From Sorangium cellulosum (GTDB taxonomy: Bacteria > Myxococcota_A > Polyangia > Polyangiales > Polyangiaceae), in NCBI RefSeq assembly GCF_004135735.1, contig NZ_CP012670.1:682001-746000 (forward strand): a DNA stretch of 64,000 nucleotides. The letters run 5' to 3'. Positions 51,136 through 59,150 of the stretch are shown piece after piece (the first letter of the stretch is position 1; each line of letters begins with the position of its first letter). The notes under the pieces were generated by a model, which ran no database searches, was not told the DNA's origin, and saw nothing but the letters and a program-made list of their open reading frames with translations. The position numbers and the translations under genes are program-made.

Positions 51136-52320
51136 ATGCGTCCGCGAAGCAGCGCTCCGCGATCGAGCTCCCCTGCGGCATGCGAAGACCCGCATCGCGC
51201 CCTCGCGACAGGGCGGAGCGGACGTCGCTCTCCCCTCGCCCCGATCGCCCGGATCCCCCTGCGCGCGCTCCTGCTCGCGGGAGCGGCCGCCTGCGTGCCG
51301 GACGTCGGGCCGGTCGAGCCGGCGCAGTGCGAGACCGTCGGCGAGCAGCGATGCACGGGCGACCGGCTGGAGGTCTGCGACGCGAACTGGCAATGGCAGG
51401 TCGACGCGTCGTGCCCGTTCTGCCTCGACGGCGCGTGCCTCACGGCGCCTCGGCCGCGCTGCGTGGGGCTCCCCGCGACGTGCGGCCCTGACGGCGACGA
51501 GGATTGCTGCGCGACGCTGCCGGTCCCGGGGGGCGAGTTCGATCGCTACAACGATCCAGCGCTCCACGTGACCTTGACCCGCGACTTCGCCCTGGATCGG
51601 TTCGAGGTGACGGTGGGCCGCTTCCGGGGGTTCGTCGCGAGCTACACCGGCGAGCCGCCGGAGGAGGGGGCGGGCGCGCACCCCCGGGTGCCGGGCAGCG
51701 GGTGGGACCCCGCGTGGAACGACGCTCTGCCCGAGGACGCGGAGGCGCTGAAGAAGGCGCTCCTGTGCGGGCAGGTGAGCGCCGGCCTGTGGACCGACGA
51801 GCCCGGCGAGAACGAGGACAAGCCGATCAACTGCGTCCGGTGGGTGGTCGCCTTCGCGTTCTGCGCGTGGGACGGCGGCTACCTGCCGACGGAGGCGGAG
51901 TGGCTCCGCGCGGCGGGGGGGACCGCGCAGAGCCTCTATCCGTGGGGAGGGGAGGACCTGCCGCCCGACGACCGCGCCGTGTTCGGCTGCCGGGGCGACG
52001 GCTCTCCCTCGCCGGACTGCTCGGACGAGGACATCCCGCGGGTCGGCTCGTTCTCGCCGGGCGGAGATGGGGAGTGGGGGCACGCCGACCTCGTGGGGAG
52101 CATGAACGAGTGGGCGCTCGACGTTCGCGGCGATCTCCCCGCCGAGTGTACGGACTGCGCCAGCCTCGACGCGACGGCGCCCATCTACCGGATCCGCTCC
52201 GGCGGGCACTGGCGCGCCGGCGCGGGGGAGCTGAAGCTGGATCCCGGGAACCGCGTTGGCGTCAACCAGTCCTATCAGTACGACGATCTCGGGATCCGGT
52301 GCGCGAGGGAGCTCCCGTGA
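51136..52320 (+). CDS. Formylglycine-generating-enzyme-like (FGE-sulfatase fold) lipoprotein
   Basis: A 394-residue exported protein. A basic N-terminus with RR and a hydrophobic helix ends in AGAAAC (Cys about 53). Then comes a small Cys-rich part (CETVGEQRC, CPFCLDGACL), and an FGE/SUMF1-type domain: VPGGEF, L-D-R-F-E-V-T-V-G-R-F, NCVRWVVAFAFCAWDGGYLPTEAEWLRAAGG, SLYPWGGE, V-G-S-M-N-E-W, and the C-terminal GIRCARE. The active copper cysteine pair of true FGE (around the WxxxD-x-Y-x-G region) is not evident, so it may only bind or modify a substrate. The start is uncertain; no other in-frame ATG or GTG exists before the signal sequence. Confidence 0.8.
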   Translation: MRPRSSAPRSSSPAACEDPHRALATGRSGRRSPLAPIARIPLRALLLAGAAACVPDVGPVEPAQCETVGEQRCTGDRLEVCDANWQWQVDASCPFCLDGACLTAPRPRCVGLPATCGPDGDEDCCATLPVPGGEFDRYNDPALHVTLTRDFALDRFEVTVGRFRGFVASYTGEPPEEGAGAHPRVPGSGWDPAWNDALPEDAEALKKALLCGQVSAGLWTDEPGENEDKPINCVRWVVAFAFCAWDGGYLPTEAEWLRAAGGTAQSLYPWGGEDLPPDDRAVFGCRGDGSPSPDCSDEDIPRVGSFSPGGDGEWGHADLVGSMNEWALDVRGDLPAECTDCASLDATAPIYRIRSGGHWRAGAGELKLDPGNRVGVNQSYQYDDLGIRCARELP

Positions 52321-52414
52321 GCCACCGCCCGCCGCGGTGATCGCCGTCACGCGGGGCCGCGGGAGCGCGCCCGGACGGGTAGCGCTGGGCGGGAAGAGGG
52401 GTTAACGTCGGCGC

Positions 52415-53149
52415 ATGATCGATCCGGATCGGTCCACCGGCGACGTCGAGCGCGCGAGGTCGGGCGACGCCGTCGCGACGCTCGTCGCGGGGTACGGCGA
52501 CTTTCTCCGCTTCGTGGAGCGCAGGGTGGGCAGCCAGGCCGTGGCCGAGGACCTCCTTCAGGAGGCGTTCGCGCGCGGCATCGACCGCATCGGCGAGCTG
52601 CGCAGCGACGAGTCGGTCACGGCCTGGTTCTACCGCACGCTCCGGAACGCCGTGGTGGATCACTTCCGTCGCCGGGGCGCGTCGGAGCGCGCGATGGCGG
52701 CGCTCTCGGCCGAGCTCGACGAGGCCGTGCCGCCCGACGCCGAGGCGCGGCGCGGCGCGGCGTGCCAGTGCGTCCGGGGGCTCGTCGGCGTCCTGAAGCC
52801 CGAGTACGCCGTCGCGCTCCAGCGCGTCGAGGTCGACGGGGTCTCCGTCCAGGCGTTCGCCGAGGAGGCCTCGATCACGGCGAACAACGCGGCGGTGCGG
52901 CTCTTCCGCGCGCGCGAGGCGCTCCGCAAGCGCGTCGCCGCGACGTGCGGCGCCTGCGCCGACGAGGGCTGCGTCGACTGCTCCTGCGGGCCGCTCCCCG
53001 CGGGCGGGATACGAGAGCCCACCGGCTGCGGGGCACGCGAGCCCACCGGCCGCGGGGCACGCGAGCCCACCGGCCGCGGGGCACGCGAGCCCACCGGCCG
53101 CGGGGCACGCGAACCCACCGGCGGCTGCGCGCGCGGCCCAGGGCGCTGA
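52415..53149 (+). CDS. CorE-like copper-responsive ECF sigma factor (ECF44 type)
   Basis: A 244-residue ECF sigma factor. Sigma-2 region (about 22-95: AEDLLQEAFARGI, TAWFYRTLRNAVVDHFRRR) and sigma-4 region (about 120-172: VSVQAFAEEASITANNAAVRLFRAREALRKR) are complete. After sigma-4 comes CGACADEGCVDCSCG (Cys178, 181, 186, 189, 191), and C-Q-C (117-119) sits in the linker; this is the layout of CorE, the copper-sensing sigma factor of Myxococcus xanthus. Downstream copper genes support the role. Unusually, about 45 more residues follow the Cys-rich domain, containing five REPTGRGA-type octamers encoded by a 24-base tandem repeat (about 53023-53126). ATG 52415 was chosen by alignment of the sigma-2 region. 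Confidence 0.85.
   Translation: MIDPDRSTGDVERARSGDAVATLVAGYGDFLRFVERRVGSQAVAEDLLQEAFARGIDRIGELRSDESVTAWFYRTLRNAVVDHFRRRGASERAMAALSAELDEAVPPDAEARRGAACQCVRGLVGVLKPEYAVALQRVEVDGVSVQAFAEEASITANNAAVRLFRAREALRKRVAATCGACADEGCVDCSCGPLPAGGIREPTGCGAREPTGRGAREPTGRGAREPTGRGAREPTGGCARGPGR
53023..53126 (+). repeat. 24-bp coding tandem repeat in the sigma-factor tail
   Basis: About four and a half copies of a 24-base unit (GGGGCACGCGAGCCCACCGG plus 4) encode REPTGRGA repeated at the end of the CorE-like protein. Copies are almost identical at third positions, pointing to recent expansion by slippage. Confidence 0.85.
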
Positions 53150-53197
53150 CCCTCCCGGCAGCCGGGGAGGGCGCTGACCGCCCCCGGCAGCGGGGGT
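53150..53197. terminator. Two adjacent GC hairpins after the sigma-factor gene
   Basis: CCCTCCCGGC-AG-CCGGGGAGGG (53150-53171) and CCCCCGGCAGCGGGGG (about 53180-53196) follow directly after the TGA stop at 53149. They are suited to end the sigma-factor message before the copper operon. Confidence 0.55.
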
Positions 53198-53296
53198 GAG
53201 CCCTCCCAGCAGACTGAGCCCTTGCTTCGCCCTGGCGGCGCAGGAGCGGTCCGGGCGGGTGTAATGCCTCCGGACCGCGCGCGTCAGCCGGTTACC

Positions 53297-53324
53297 GACC
53301 CTCGAACGAAGGGGTTCGAGGGTC
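53297..53324. promoter_or_regulatory. 11-bp inverted repeat upstream of the copper operon
   Basis: GACCCTCGAAC (53297-53307) and GTTCGAGGGTC (53314-53324) form a perfect inverted repeat with a 6-base loop, 86 bases before the His-rich lipoprotein start. It could be an operator or leader hairpin. An ECF promoter recognised by the CorE-like factor should lie nearby, but I could not define its boxes. Confidence 0.5.
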
Positions 53325-53409
53325 ATGACGCGTCTCTTGGTGTTCTCGGGTTTGTCTGTCGTCATCGCGCCTCACAGGCGATCGCACTGCCCCACGCGGA
53401 GTGGCTTCC

Positions 53410-53757
53410 ATGAACTCATCTCTCCTCGCAGGACGGCTGGACCGTCCGCTGACGTTGGTCATCGCTGCCGTCGCGCTCGCCGGGTGCGCGCCGCGCAGCG
53501 TCCCTGTGCCCTTCCCCGCGTCGACCGCCGCCTCGCCCGAGGCCGCGGAGGCGCCCTCGCCGCGGGTCGGCGTCGCCCTGTCGGAGGATCCTCCTCTGCC
53601 CGGGGAGCCCACCGCGGGCTGGGTCGGGCTCGAGCCGGCGCCCGGGGGCGGCGCCGACCCGCACCAGCACCACCATCACCACCATCACGGCGGCGCGCCG
53701 GCCAAGGACGAAGGCCCCGCGCCGGCCAAGGCACCGGAGCCGGCCCATGCGCACTGA
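53410..53757 (+). CDS. His-rich lipoprotein, probable copper binder
   Basis: A 115-residue lipoprotein with lipobox LAGC (Cys26). The mature part is Pro/Ala/Glu-rich with a tract HQHHHHHHHGG (about 78-88) and a closing PAHAH. Such poly-His lipoproteins bind Cu or Zn at the outer membrane or in the periplasm. ATG 53410 has GGAG eight bases upstream. Its last codons overlap the start of the TolC-like gene by 11 bases, so it is the first gene of a three-gene copper operon with the TolC-like gene and the multicopper oxidase. Confidence 0.75.
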   Translation: MNSSLLAGRLDRPLTLVIAAVALAGCAPRSVPVPFPASTAASPEAAEAPSPRVGVALSEDPPLPGEPTAGWVGLEPAPGGGADPHQHHHHHHHGGAPAKDEGPAPAKAPEPAHAH

Positions 53758-55201
53758 ACGCTGGCGATCGCGCGCGCTCGTGGCGCGCTTCGCGCTCCTC
53801 TTTGCGGCGGGCTGCGCCGCCCCGTCCGCGACCGCGGATCTCGCCCGGATCCGCGACCTCTCCTCGGCCGAGCTCCCGGAGAGCGCGGCGGCGGAGGAGG
53901 ACCTCGACCCGGGGGCGGCCGACGCGCGGGCGGTCTCCGAGCAGCTCCGCCAGCCGCTCACGGTCGACGCCGCGGTGCGCGTCGCGCTGCTCAACAACCG
54001 CGCGCTGCGCGCCGCGCTCAAGGAGGTCGGCGTCGCCCGGGGCAACCTCGCGCAGGCGGGCGCGCTGCCGAACCCCGAGCTCGAGCTCGAGATCACGCCG
54101 CAGCAGGAGGGGCTCGAGCACGCGCACGTCGGGCTGTCGGCCGAGATCGACCTGACCGCGGCCATCCTGGCGCCGCTCCACGAGCGGGCGGCGAGATCGG
54201 AGCACGAGGCGGCGCGGTACCGCTCGGCCGGCGAGGTCGTGGCGCTCGGCTACCGGGTGCGCGCCGCGTTCTACGCGGTGCAGGCGGCGCAGCAGCGGCT
54301 CGCCATCGCGAACCGCGCGGTCGACGCGTTCGCGGCGGCCCGCGACGCCGCCCGCGCGCTCTTCGAGGCGGGCAACGTGCCGGAGCTCGACGTGGCGACC
54401 CAGGAGGCGGGCTACGAGGAGGCGCGCGTCACGGCCGCGCAGATGGAGCTCGAGCTCCTCGAGCGGCGCGAGCAGCTCCAGCGGCTGCTCGGGCTCTCCG
54501 GCGCGGCGACCGCCTGGACCATCGAGGCCGCGATCCCGGAGGCGCCCGAGGCGCTGACGACGCCGTCGCGCGCCGAGGCGCGGGTGATCCGGGCGAGCCT
54601 CGAGCTCGCGGATCTGCGCCGTCGCCTCGAGGCGGCGGCGCGCCGGGCCGGGGCGCTGCGGGCGGGCGGCTGGCTGCCGGACATGTCGGTCGGCGTGCAC
54701 GGCGAGCGGGAGCTCGGGGCGAGCGACGAGGCGCACGCGCACCCGTGGGTGATCGGCGCCGGGGTCAGGCTCTCGCTCCCGCTCTTCAACCGGCAGCAGG
54801 GCGCCGTGGCGGCGCAGACCGCGGCGTTCGACAGCCTCCTCGAGCGCTACCACGGGCTCGCCGTCGATCTGCGGTCGGCGGCGCGCGAGGCGCGTAGCCG
54901 CCTGGCCTCCGCGCACGCGCGGGCCCGGCACTATCGGCGCGTCATCCTCCCGGCGCGCAAGCGGGTCCTGGAGCAGACGCTGCTCCAGTACAACGCGATG
55001 CACGTCGGCGTGTTCGAGCTCCTCGCGGCGCGCCGCGCGGAGCTCGACGCCGAGCTCGCCGCGGTCGAGACGCTGCGCGAGTTCTGGACGGCGAAGGCCG
55101 CGTTCGACGCGCTGCTCGCGGGGCGGCGCGTCGAGGCGCAGCGGGCGGAGGCGCCCGCCGCGATGCAGGGGGCCCCGGGGGCCGACGAAGGAGGGCATTG
55201 A
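53747..55201 (+). CDS. TolC family outer-membrane efflux lipoprotein
   Basis: A 484-residue TolC/OMF protein with lipobox AAGC (Cys23). Long helical hairpins (A-x-x-x-N-R-A-L-R-A-A-L-K-E-V-G-V-A-R-G, and later YRRVILPARKRVLEQTLLQY) and the L-P-N-P-E-L motif typical of OMF proteins are present. These form trimeric channels that pass ions or drugs across the outer membrane. In a copper cluster it would work with an RND or similar pump, but no pump gene is visible here. ATG 53747 overlaps the preceding gene; the multicopper oxidase starts one base after its stop. Confidence 0.9.
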   Translation: MRTERWRSRALVARFALLFAAGCAAPSATADLARIRDLSSAELPESAAAEEDLDPGAADARAVSEQLRQPLTVDAAVRVALLNNRALRAALKEVGVARGNLAQAGALPNPELELEITPQQEGLEHAHVGLSAEIDLTAAILAPLHERAARSEHEAARYRSAGEVVALGYRVRAAFYAVQAAQQRLAIANRAVDAFAAARDAARALFEAGNVPELDVATQEAGYEEARVTAAQMELELLERREQLQRLLGLSGAATAWTIEAAIPEAPEALTTPSRAEARVIRASLELADLRRRLEAAARRAGALRAGGWLPDMSVGVHGERELGASDEAHAHPWVIGAGVRLSLPLFNRQQGAVAAQTAAFDSLLERYHGLAVDLRSAAREARSRLASAHARARHYRRVILPARKRVLEQTLLQYNAMHVGVFELLAARRAELDAELAAVETLREFWTAKAAFDALLAGRRVEAQRAEAPAAMQGAPGADEGGH

Positions 55202-55202
55202 G

Positions 55203-56519
55203 ATGGATCGACGCTCATTCATCCACGTGGGCGGCCTGGCCGCCGGGGTCGCCCTGATCTCGCGCGGGGTCGCGCACGCGCAGCAGGGCCCGGGCGCGGC
55301 GACCGCGGGGGCTCGGAGGGCCGCGGCGCCCGGCGGGCAGCCGGCGGTGGTGACGCCGAACGGCAGCACGCTCCCGCTCCGGGTGGTGGACGGCGTGAAG
55401 GTCGGCCACCTCGTCGCGGGGCCGCTCGAGCACGAGTTCTCGCCGGGCCTCTCGTGCGAGGTGTGGGGCTACAACGGGAGCACGCCCGGGCCGACCATCG
55501 AGGCGGTCGAGGGCGATCGCCTGCGCATCTACGTGACGAACGCCCTGCCCGAGCCGACCACGGTGCACTGGCACGGCCTCGTGCTGCCGAACGGCATGGA
55601 TGGGGTCGCCGGGCTCACCCAGCGTCCGATCCCCCCCGGCGAGACGTACGTTTACGAGTTCGTCGTCCGGCACCCGGGGACGTACATGTATCACTCGCAT
55701 TATGACGAGATGACGCAGATCGCGCTCGGCGCGGTGGGGATGTTCGTGGTGCACCCGAGGCGGCCGCGGGGGCCGCGCGTGGATCGGGATTTCGTGCTCA
55801 TGACGCACGAGTGGAAGATCAACGCGGGGGCGCGGCGGCCGGATCCGAACGCGATGAGCGATTTCAACGTGCTCACGTTCAACGGCAAGGCGTTCCCGGC
55901 GGCGGCGCCGCTGCTGGTCGGCCGCGGCGAGCGCGTGCGGATCCGGCTCGGGAACCTCGGCCCGATGGATCACCACCCGATTCACCTGCACGGCCTGTGG
56001 TTCCACATGACGGCGACGGACGGCGGGTATGTCCCCGAGTCGGCGCAGTACCCGGAGACCACGGTCCTGGTCCCGGTGGGCGGCACGCGCGTCATCGAGT
56101 TCGTCCCCGAGGAGCTGGGGGACTGGGCGATGCATTGCCACATGACGCATCACACGATGATGCAGATGGGGCACGGTCTGCCGAACATGGTCGGGGTCGA
56201 CACCCGCACGCTGGATCAGCGCATGAGGCGCGTGATGCCCGAGTACATGACGATGGGGACCACGGGCATGGGCGGGATGGGGGAGATGCAGATGCCGATT
56301 CCGGCGAACAGCCTGCCGATGCGCGGGGGGCCCGGGCCGTTCTCGTACATCGACATGGGCGGGATGTTCACGGTGCTGAAGGTCCGCGAGGAGCCGGACA
56401 AGGCGGATCCGGACGGGTGGTACACGCACCCGGAGGGCACGGTGGCGGGGCCGGCGAGCGCCGAGAAGATGCGGGCCGACGGCATCGACCCGGCGGCGGG
56501 CAAGAAGGCCGGGGGGTGA
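55203..56519 (+). CDS. Multicopper oxidase, CopA/CueO-like, Tat-exported
   Basis: A 438-residue copper oxidase that oxidises cuprous to cupric ion in the periplasm, lowering toxicity. The N-terminus has R-R-S-F-I (twin-Arg signal). All copper ligands are visible: H122-W-H124 and H164-S-H166, HPIHLHG (H258, H261, H263), and the HCH motif H311-C312-H313 with H317 and axial Met322. The C-terminal part is rich in Met (GMGGMGEMQM), as in copper-specific enzymes. Compared with CueO it is short and has two cupredoxin-type domains. Homologues (CuoB in Myxococcus) are regulated by CorE, matching the sigma factor gene here. Confidence 0.93.
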   Translation: MDRRSFIHVGGLAAGVALISRGVAHAQQGPGAATAGARRAAAPGGQPAVVTPNGSTLPLRVVDGVKVGHLVAGPLEHEFSPGLSCEVWGYNGSTPGPTIEAVEGDRLRIYVTNALPEPTTVHWHGLVLPNGMDGVAGLTQRPIPPGETYVYEFVVRHPGTYMYHSHYDEMTQIALGAVGMFVVHPRRPRGPRVDRDFVLMTHEWKINAGARRPDPNAMSDFNVLTFNGKAFPAAAPLLVGRGERVRIRLGNLGPMDHHPIHLHGLWFHMTATDGGYVPESAQYPETTVLVPVGGTRVIEFVPEELGDWAMHCHMTHHTMMQMGHGLPNMVGVDTRTLDQRMRRVMPEYMTMGTTGMGGMGEMQMPIPANSLPMRGGPGPFSYIDMGGMFTVLKVREEPDKADPDGWYTHPEGTVAGPASAEKMRADGIDPAAGKKAGG

Positions 56520-56866
56520 GACGGCGGGGCGCTGGCCGACGGGGCGCGCCGGGGATGCGGTAGCTCCGGGCTGGAGGGCGGGTCCCCCGGGGCTCCCGCC
56601 CTGGGCCGTGCCAGCCCGGCCGTGTTGTGCCAAAAATCGTTCGGGAGAGCGGATTTTTGTGCCATTCGACCGCCGGAGGGGCTCGTTTTTGTGCCACGAG
56701 GGGGGTCGGGACCCCTCCGGGGCGCTCCGCAGAGCGTTCCGGAGGGTCCGGGACCCCCTCGGGAGCGCTCCGCAGAGCGCACGCGGCGGTCCGGGACCCC
56801 TCCGGGGCGCACCGCGGAGCACGCGCGGGGGGCCGGGACCCCTCTGGGGGCACGGGCGTCGCGGGC
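56520..56866. repeat. Intergenic with T-run words and about 42-bp repeats
   Basis: No gene. CAAAAATC (56631-56638) and GATTTTTG (56652-56659) are complementary, and TTTTTGTGCCA occurs twice (about 56654 and 56685). From 56704 a unit with GTC(C)GGGACCCC and GCGCTCCGCAGAGCG repeats at 56704, 56745, 56788 and 56831, spaced 41-43 bases. It lies between the convergent multicopper oxidase and phosphoesterase genes and may hold terminators. Confidence 0.65.
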
Positions 56867-58252
56867 TCAGGCCGGGACGAGCTCGACGAGCGTGATCTCC
56901 GGCGGGCAGTTGATGCGCACCGGCAGCCAGCCGCCGGCGCCGGCGTTGACGTAGAGGCGCCGGCCGCGGTGCTCGAACAGGCCGTTGTGGTAGCGCCCCG
57001 CGGGCAACATCGGGGTGAGGGGGTAATCGCCGATCCGGCCGAGGGAGATCTGCCCCCCGTGCGTGTGCCCGGAGAGCATCAGATCGAAGGGCAGCTCGCG
57101 CGCCGCGACGAACGTGCCCGGGTGGTGGCTGAGCAGGACGCGCGGCGCGCCGTCGTCCCGCATCTGGCCGAGCGCGCGCGAGAGGCCGTCGCGCGTCGGG
57201 CGGCGGGCGGGCTCTCCCGGGCGCGCGCGGCTGGGATAGTCGATGGCGCCCATCCACAGGCGATCTCCGCCGAGGCGGATCTCCCGCGCCTCGTCGACGA
57301 GCACCTGGGCGCCGGCTTCCTCGAGGCCCTTCACGATCGCCCCGACGCTGGCCGACCGGGCGGCGATGTACTCGTGGTTTCCCATGCAGAACACGAGCTG
57401 CCCGCGGACCGGGCGCAGGCCGCGCAGGAACCGCGCGGACAGCTCGAGCTGGGAGACGTGGTTGTCGAGCAGATCGCCGGTGACCACGTGGATGTCCGCG
57501 CGGATCGCGTTCATGGCGTCGCGGATCTCGTCGAGCCGCTCCGCGTCCATGTAGCTGCCGACGTGCACGTCGCTGATCTGCGCGATGGTGACGCCGTGCA
57601 GGTTCGTCAGCTCGCGCCGCACGGGCAGCGCGATCCTCATGACGACCGGCGTCTTTCGCGCGGCGAGCACGCCGCCCATCGACACCGCGACCGCCGCCGC
57701 GGGCAGCGCCCACGTCGTGGCGGCGACGAGGCGACGGCGGCCCTCGTCGACGATCTCCGGCGCCGGGCGGGCGTCGACCGCGAGGGCGGCCTGCGGCCCG
57801 GGGTCGCCTTGCGGCGGGGCCTCGGGGGTCTCGGGGGCGCCCGGCGCCGGCGCGGCCGGGGCCGGCGTGGTCGGGGCCGACACGGCCGGGGTCGGCGCGG
57901 CCGGGGCGGGCATGGTCGGGGCCGGCCGGCGCTGGCGGAGCGCGCCGAGGGCCGCGCGCGCGGCGGCGGCGATGCCGTAGAGCAGCCCGTACACGAGCAG
58001 GCTCATCTGCGCGCCGAAGGAGAGCAACGACAGCGCGTCGGGCGCGTGGCGCTGGAGCGCGCGCAGCCCCGAGAAGCTCGCGATGGCCATGAGCAGCGCC
58101 GGGGGCGCGAGCAGGAGGAGCCCCGCCGCGCAGAGCGCGTTGATCAGCGCGCCGCGCCGCGGGAACGACGCCCGGAGTCGCCGCCAGATGAAGAGGCCGA
58201 GGACCCCGTTGACGAGCGTGACGACCAGTCCGCCGAGCTGGAACACGCGCAC
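56867..58252 (-). CDS. Membrane metallophosphoesterase
   Basis: A 461-residue protein with several N-terminal hydrophobic helices (about 5-105), a Pro/Ala-rich linker built from repeated PAPAAPxP words, one more helix (TWALPAAAVAVSMGGV), and a calcineurin-like phosphoesterase domain with all metal motifs: ISDVHVGSY, TGDLLDN, MGNHEY, LLSHHPG and SGHTHGGQ. It matches the YkuE/YaeI-like phosphodiesterases that act on lipids or nucleotides near the membrane. GTG 58252 has GGAG about nine bases upstream. Confidence 0.88.
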   Translation of the reverse strand: MRVFQLGGLVVTLVNGVLGLFIWRRLRASFPRRGALINALCAAGLLLLAPPALLMAIASFSGLRALQRHAPDALSLLSFGAQMSLLVYGLLYGIAAAARAALGALRQRRPAPTMPAPAAPTPAVSAPTTPAPAAPAPGAPETPEAPPQGDPGPQAALAVDARPAPEIVDEGRRRLVAATTWALPAAAVAVSMGGVLAARKTPVVMRIALPVRRELTNLHGVTIAQISDVHVGSYMDAERLDEIRDAMNAIRADIHVVTGDLLDNHVSQLELSARFLRGLRPVRGQLVFCMGNHEYIAARSASVGAIVKGLEEAGAQVLVDEAREIRLGGDRLWMGAIDYPSRARPGEPARRPTRDGLSRALGQMRDDGAPRVLLSHHPGTFVAARELPFDLMLSGHTHGGQISLGRIGDYPLTPMLPAGRYHNGLFEHRGRRLYVNAGAGGWLPVRINCPPEITLVELVPA

Positions 58253-58474
58253 GAAAGTAGCACTCCACTGCTCCCGTGTCCGGGGGCCGCGCGGTCGCCG
58301 CGGCGGACACACACGCGCGGTCGCATAGCCACACGTCCGGCGAGTTTTTTGGCGAATTTCCCGGTGTTTTTCGCGGATCCGCGGCGGTCCGCGCCTTGCC
58401 ATGAGAGCGCGAAGAACAGCGCGGAGACCGGAGCGCAGGGGAGGGGACGCCCCGGATCGCGGAGGAGGACGGCA

Positions 58475-59104
58475 ATGGTCACGAACACGGGTCGATGGGG
58501 GATGGTTCTGGCGCTCTGCACGGTCACGCTCGCGGGCTGCGGTGAGCGTCATGACACGCAGCCACCGGCGCCTGCCGCCGTCGCGAGCCCCCCGCCGGCG
58601 CCCTGCTCCGAGCCGGCCGCCGCGACACCGGCAGCGCCGGCGCCCTCGCCGGCCGCGACGATGACGGCGCCCTCGCCGGCCGCGACGATGACGGCGCCCG
58701 CGCCGGCCGCGCGCGCCGCGGCGAGCCAGGGGAGCAAGGGGGCCAAGGAGGGGAAGAAGGGGAAAGCGGAGCTCACGGTGAAGCGGCTCGTGGTCGCCGA
58801 GGGCGTGGAGAACCGTGAGCCGGTGGAGCCGGGGACGACGTTCAGCGTGCCGGCGACGGAGCGAATCTATGCGTTCGTGGAGCTCGAGAATCGGGGCGAG
58901 TCGGCGGGGGAGGTCACCGTGGAGTTCGTTCCGCCCGACGGCGGGGAGCCCGTCGGGAACGTGACGCTCGGGGTCGGGGTCTCGCCGAGGTGGAGGACGT
59001 GGGCGTTCACGCGCGGGGCCCGCAAGGTGGGGGAGTGGACGGCGCTCGTGCGATCCGAGACGGGCGAGGTGCTCGCGAGCGCGCCGTTCGAGGTGACGCT
59101 GTAG
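58475..59104 (+). CDS. DUF2914 domain lipoprotein
   Basis: A 209-residue lipoprotein with lipobox LAGC (Cys22). A Pro/Ala/Thr linker made of repeated SPAATMTAP leads to a Lys-rich stretch and a DUF2914 domain (about 105-209: LVVAEGVENREPVEPGTTF, E-R-I-Y-A-F-V-E-L, P-R-W-R-T-W-A-F, V-G-E-W-T-A-L-V). The family is beta-sandwich-like with unknown function and is common at bacterial surfaces. ATG 58475 has GGAGGAGG upstream. Divergent from the phosphoesterase gene. Confidence 0.82.
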   Translation: MVTNTGRWGMVLALCTVTLAGCGERHDTQPPAPAAVASPPPAPCSEPAAATPAAPAPSPAATMTAPSPAATMTAPAPAARAAASQGSKGAKEGKKGKAELTVKRLVVAEGVENREPVEPGTTFSVPATERIYAFVELENRGESAGEVTVEFVPPDGGEPVGNVTLGVGVSPRWRTWAFTRGARKVGEWTALVRSETGEVLASAPFEVTL

Positions 59105-59150
59105 CGGGTGCGATGCAGAGGGCGAGCCGCAGATTCTTCCCGCAGCGGCG

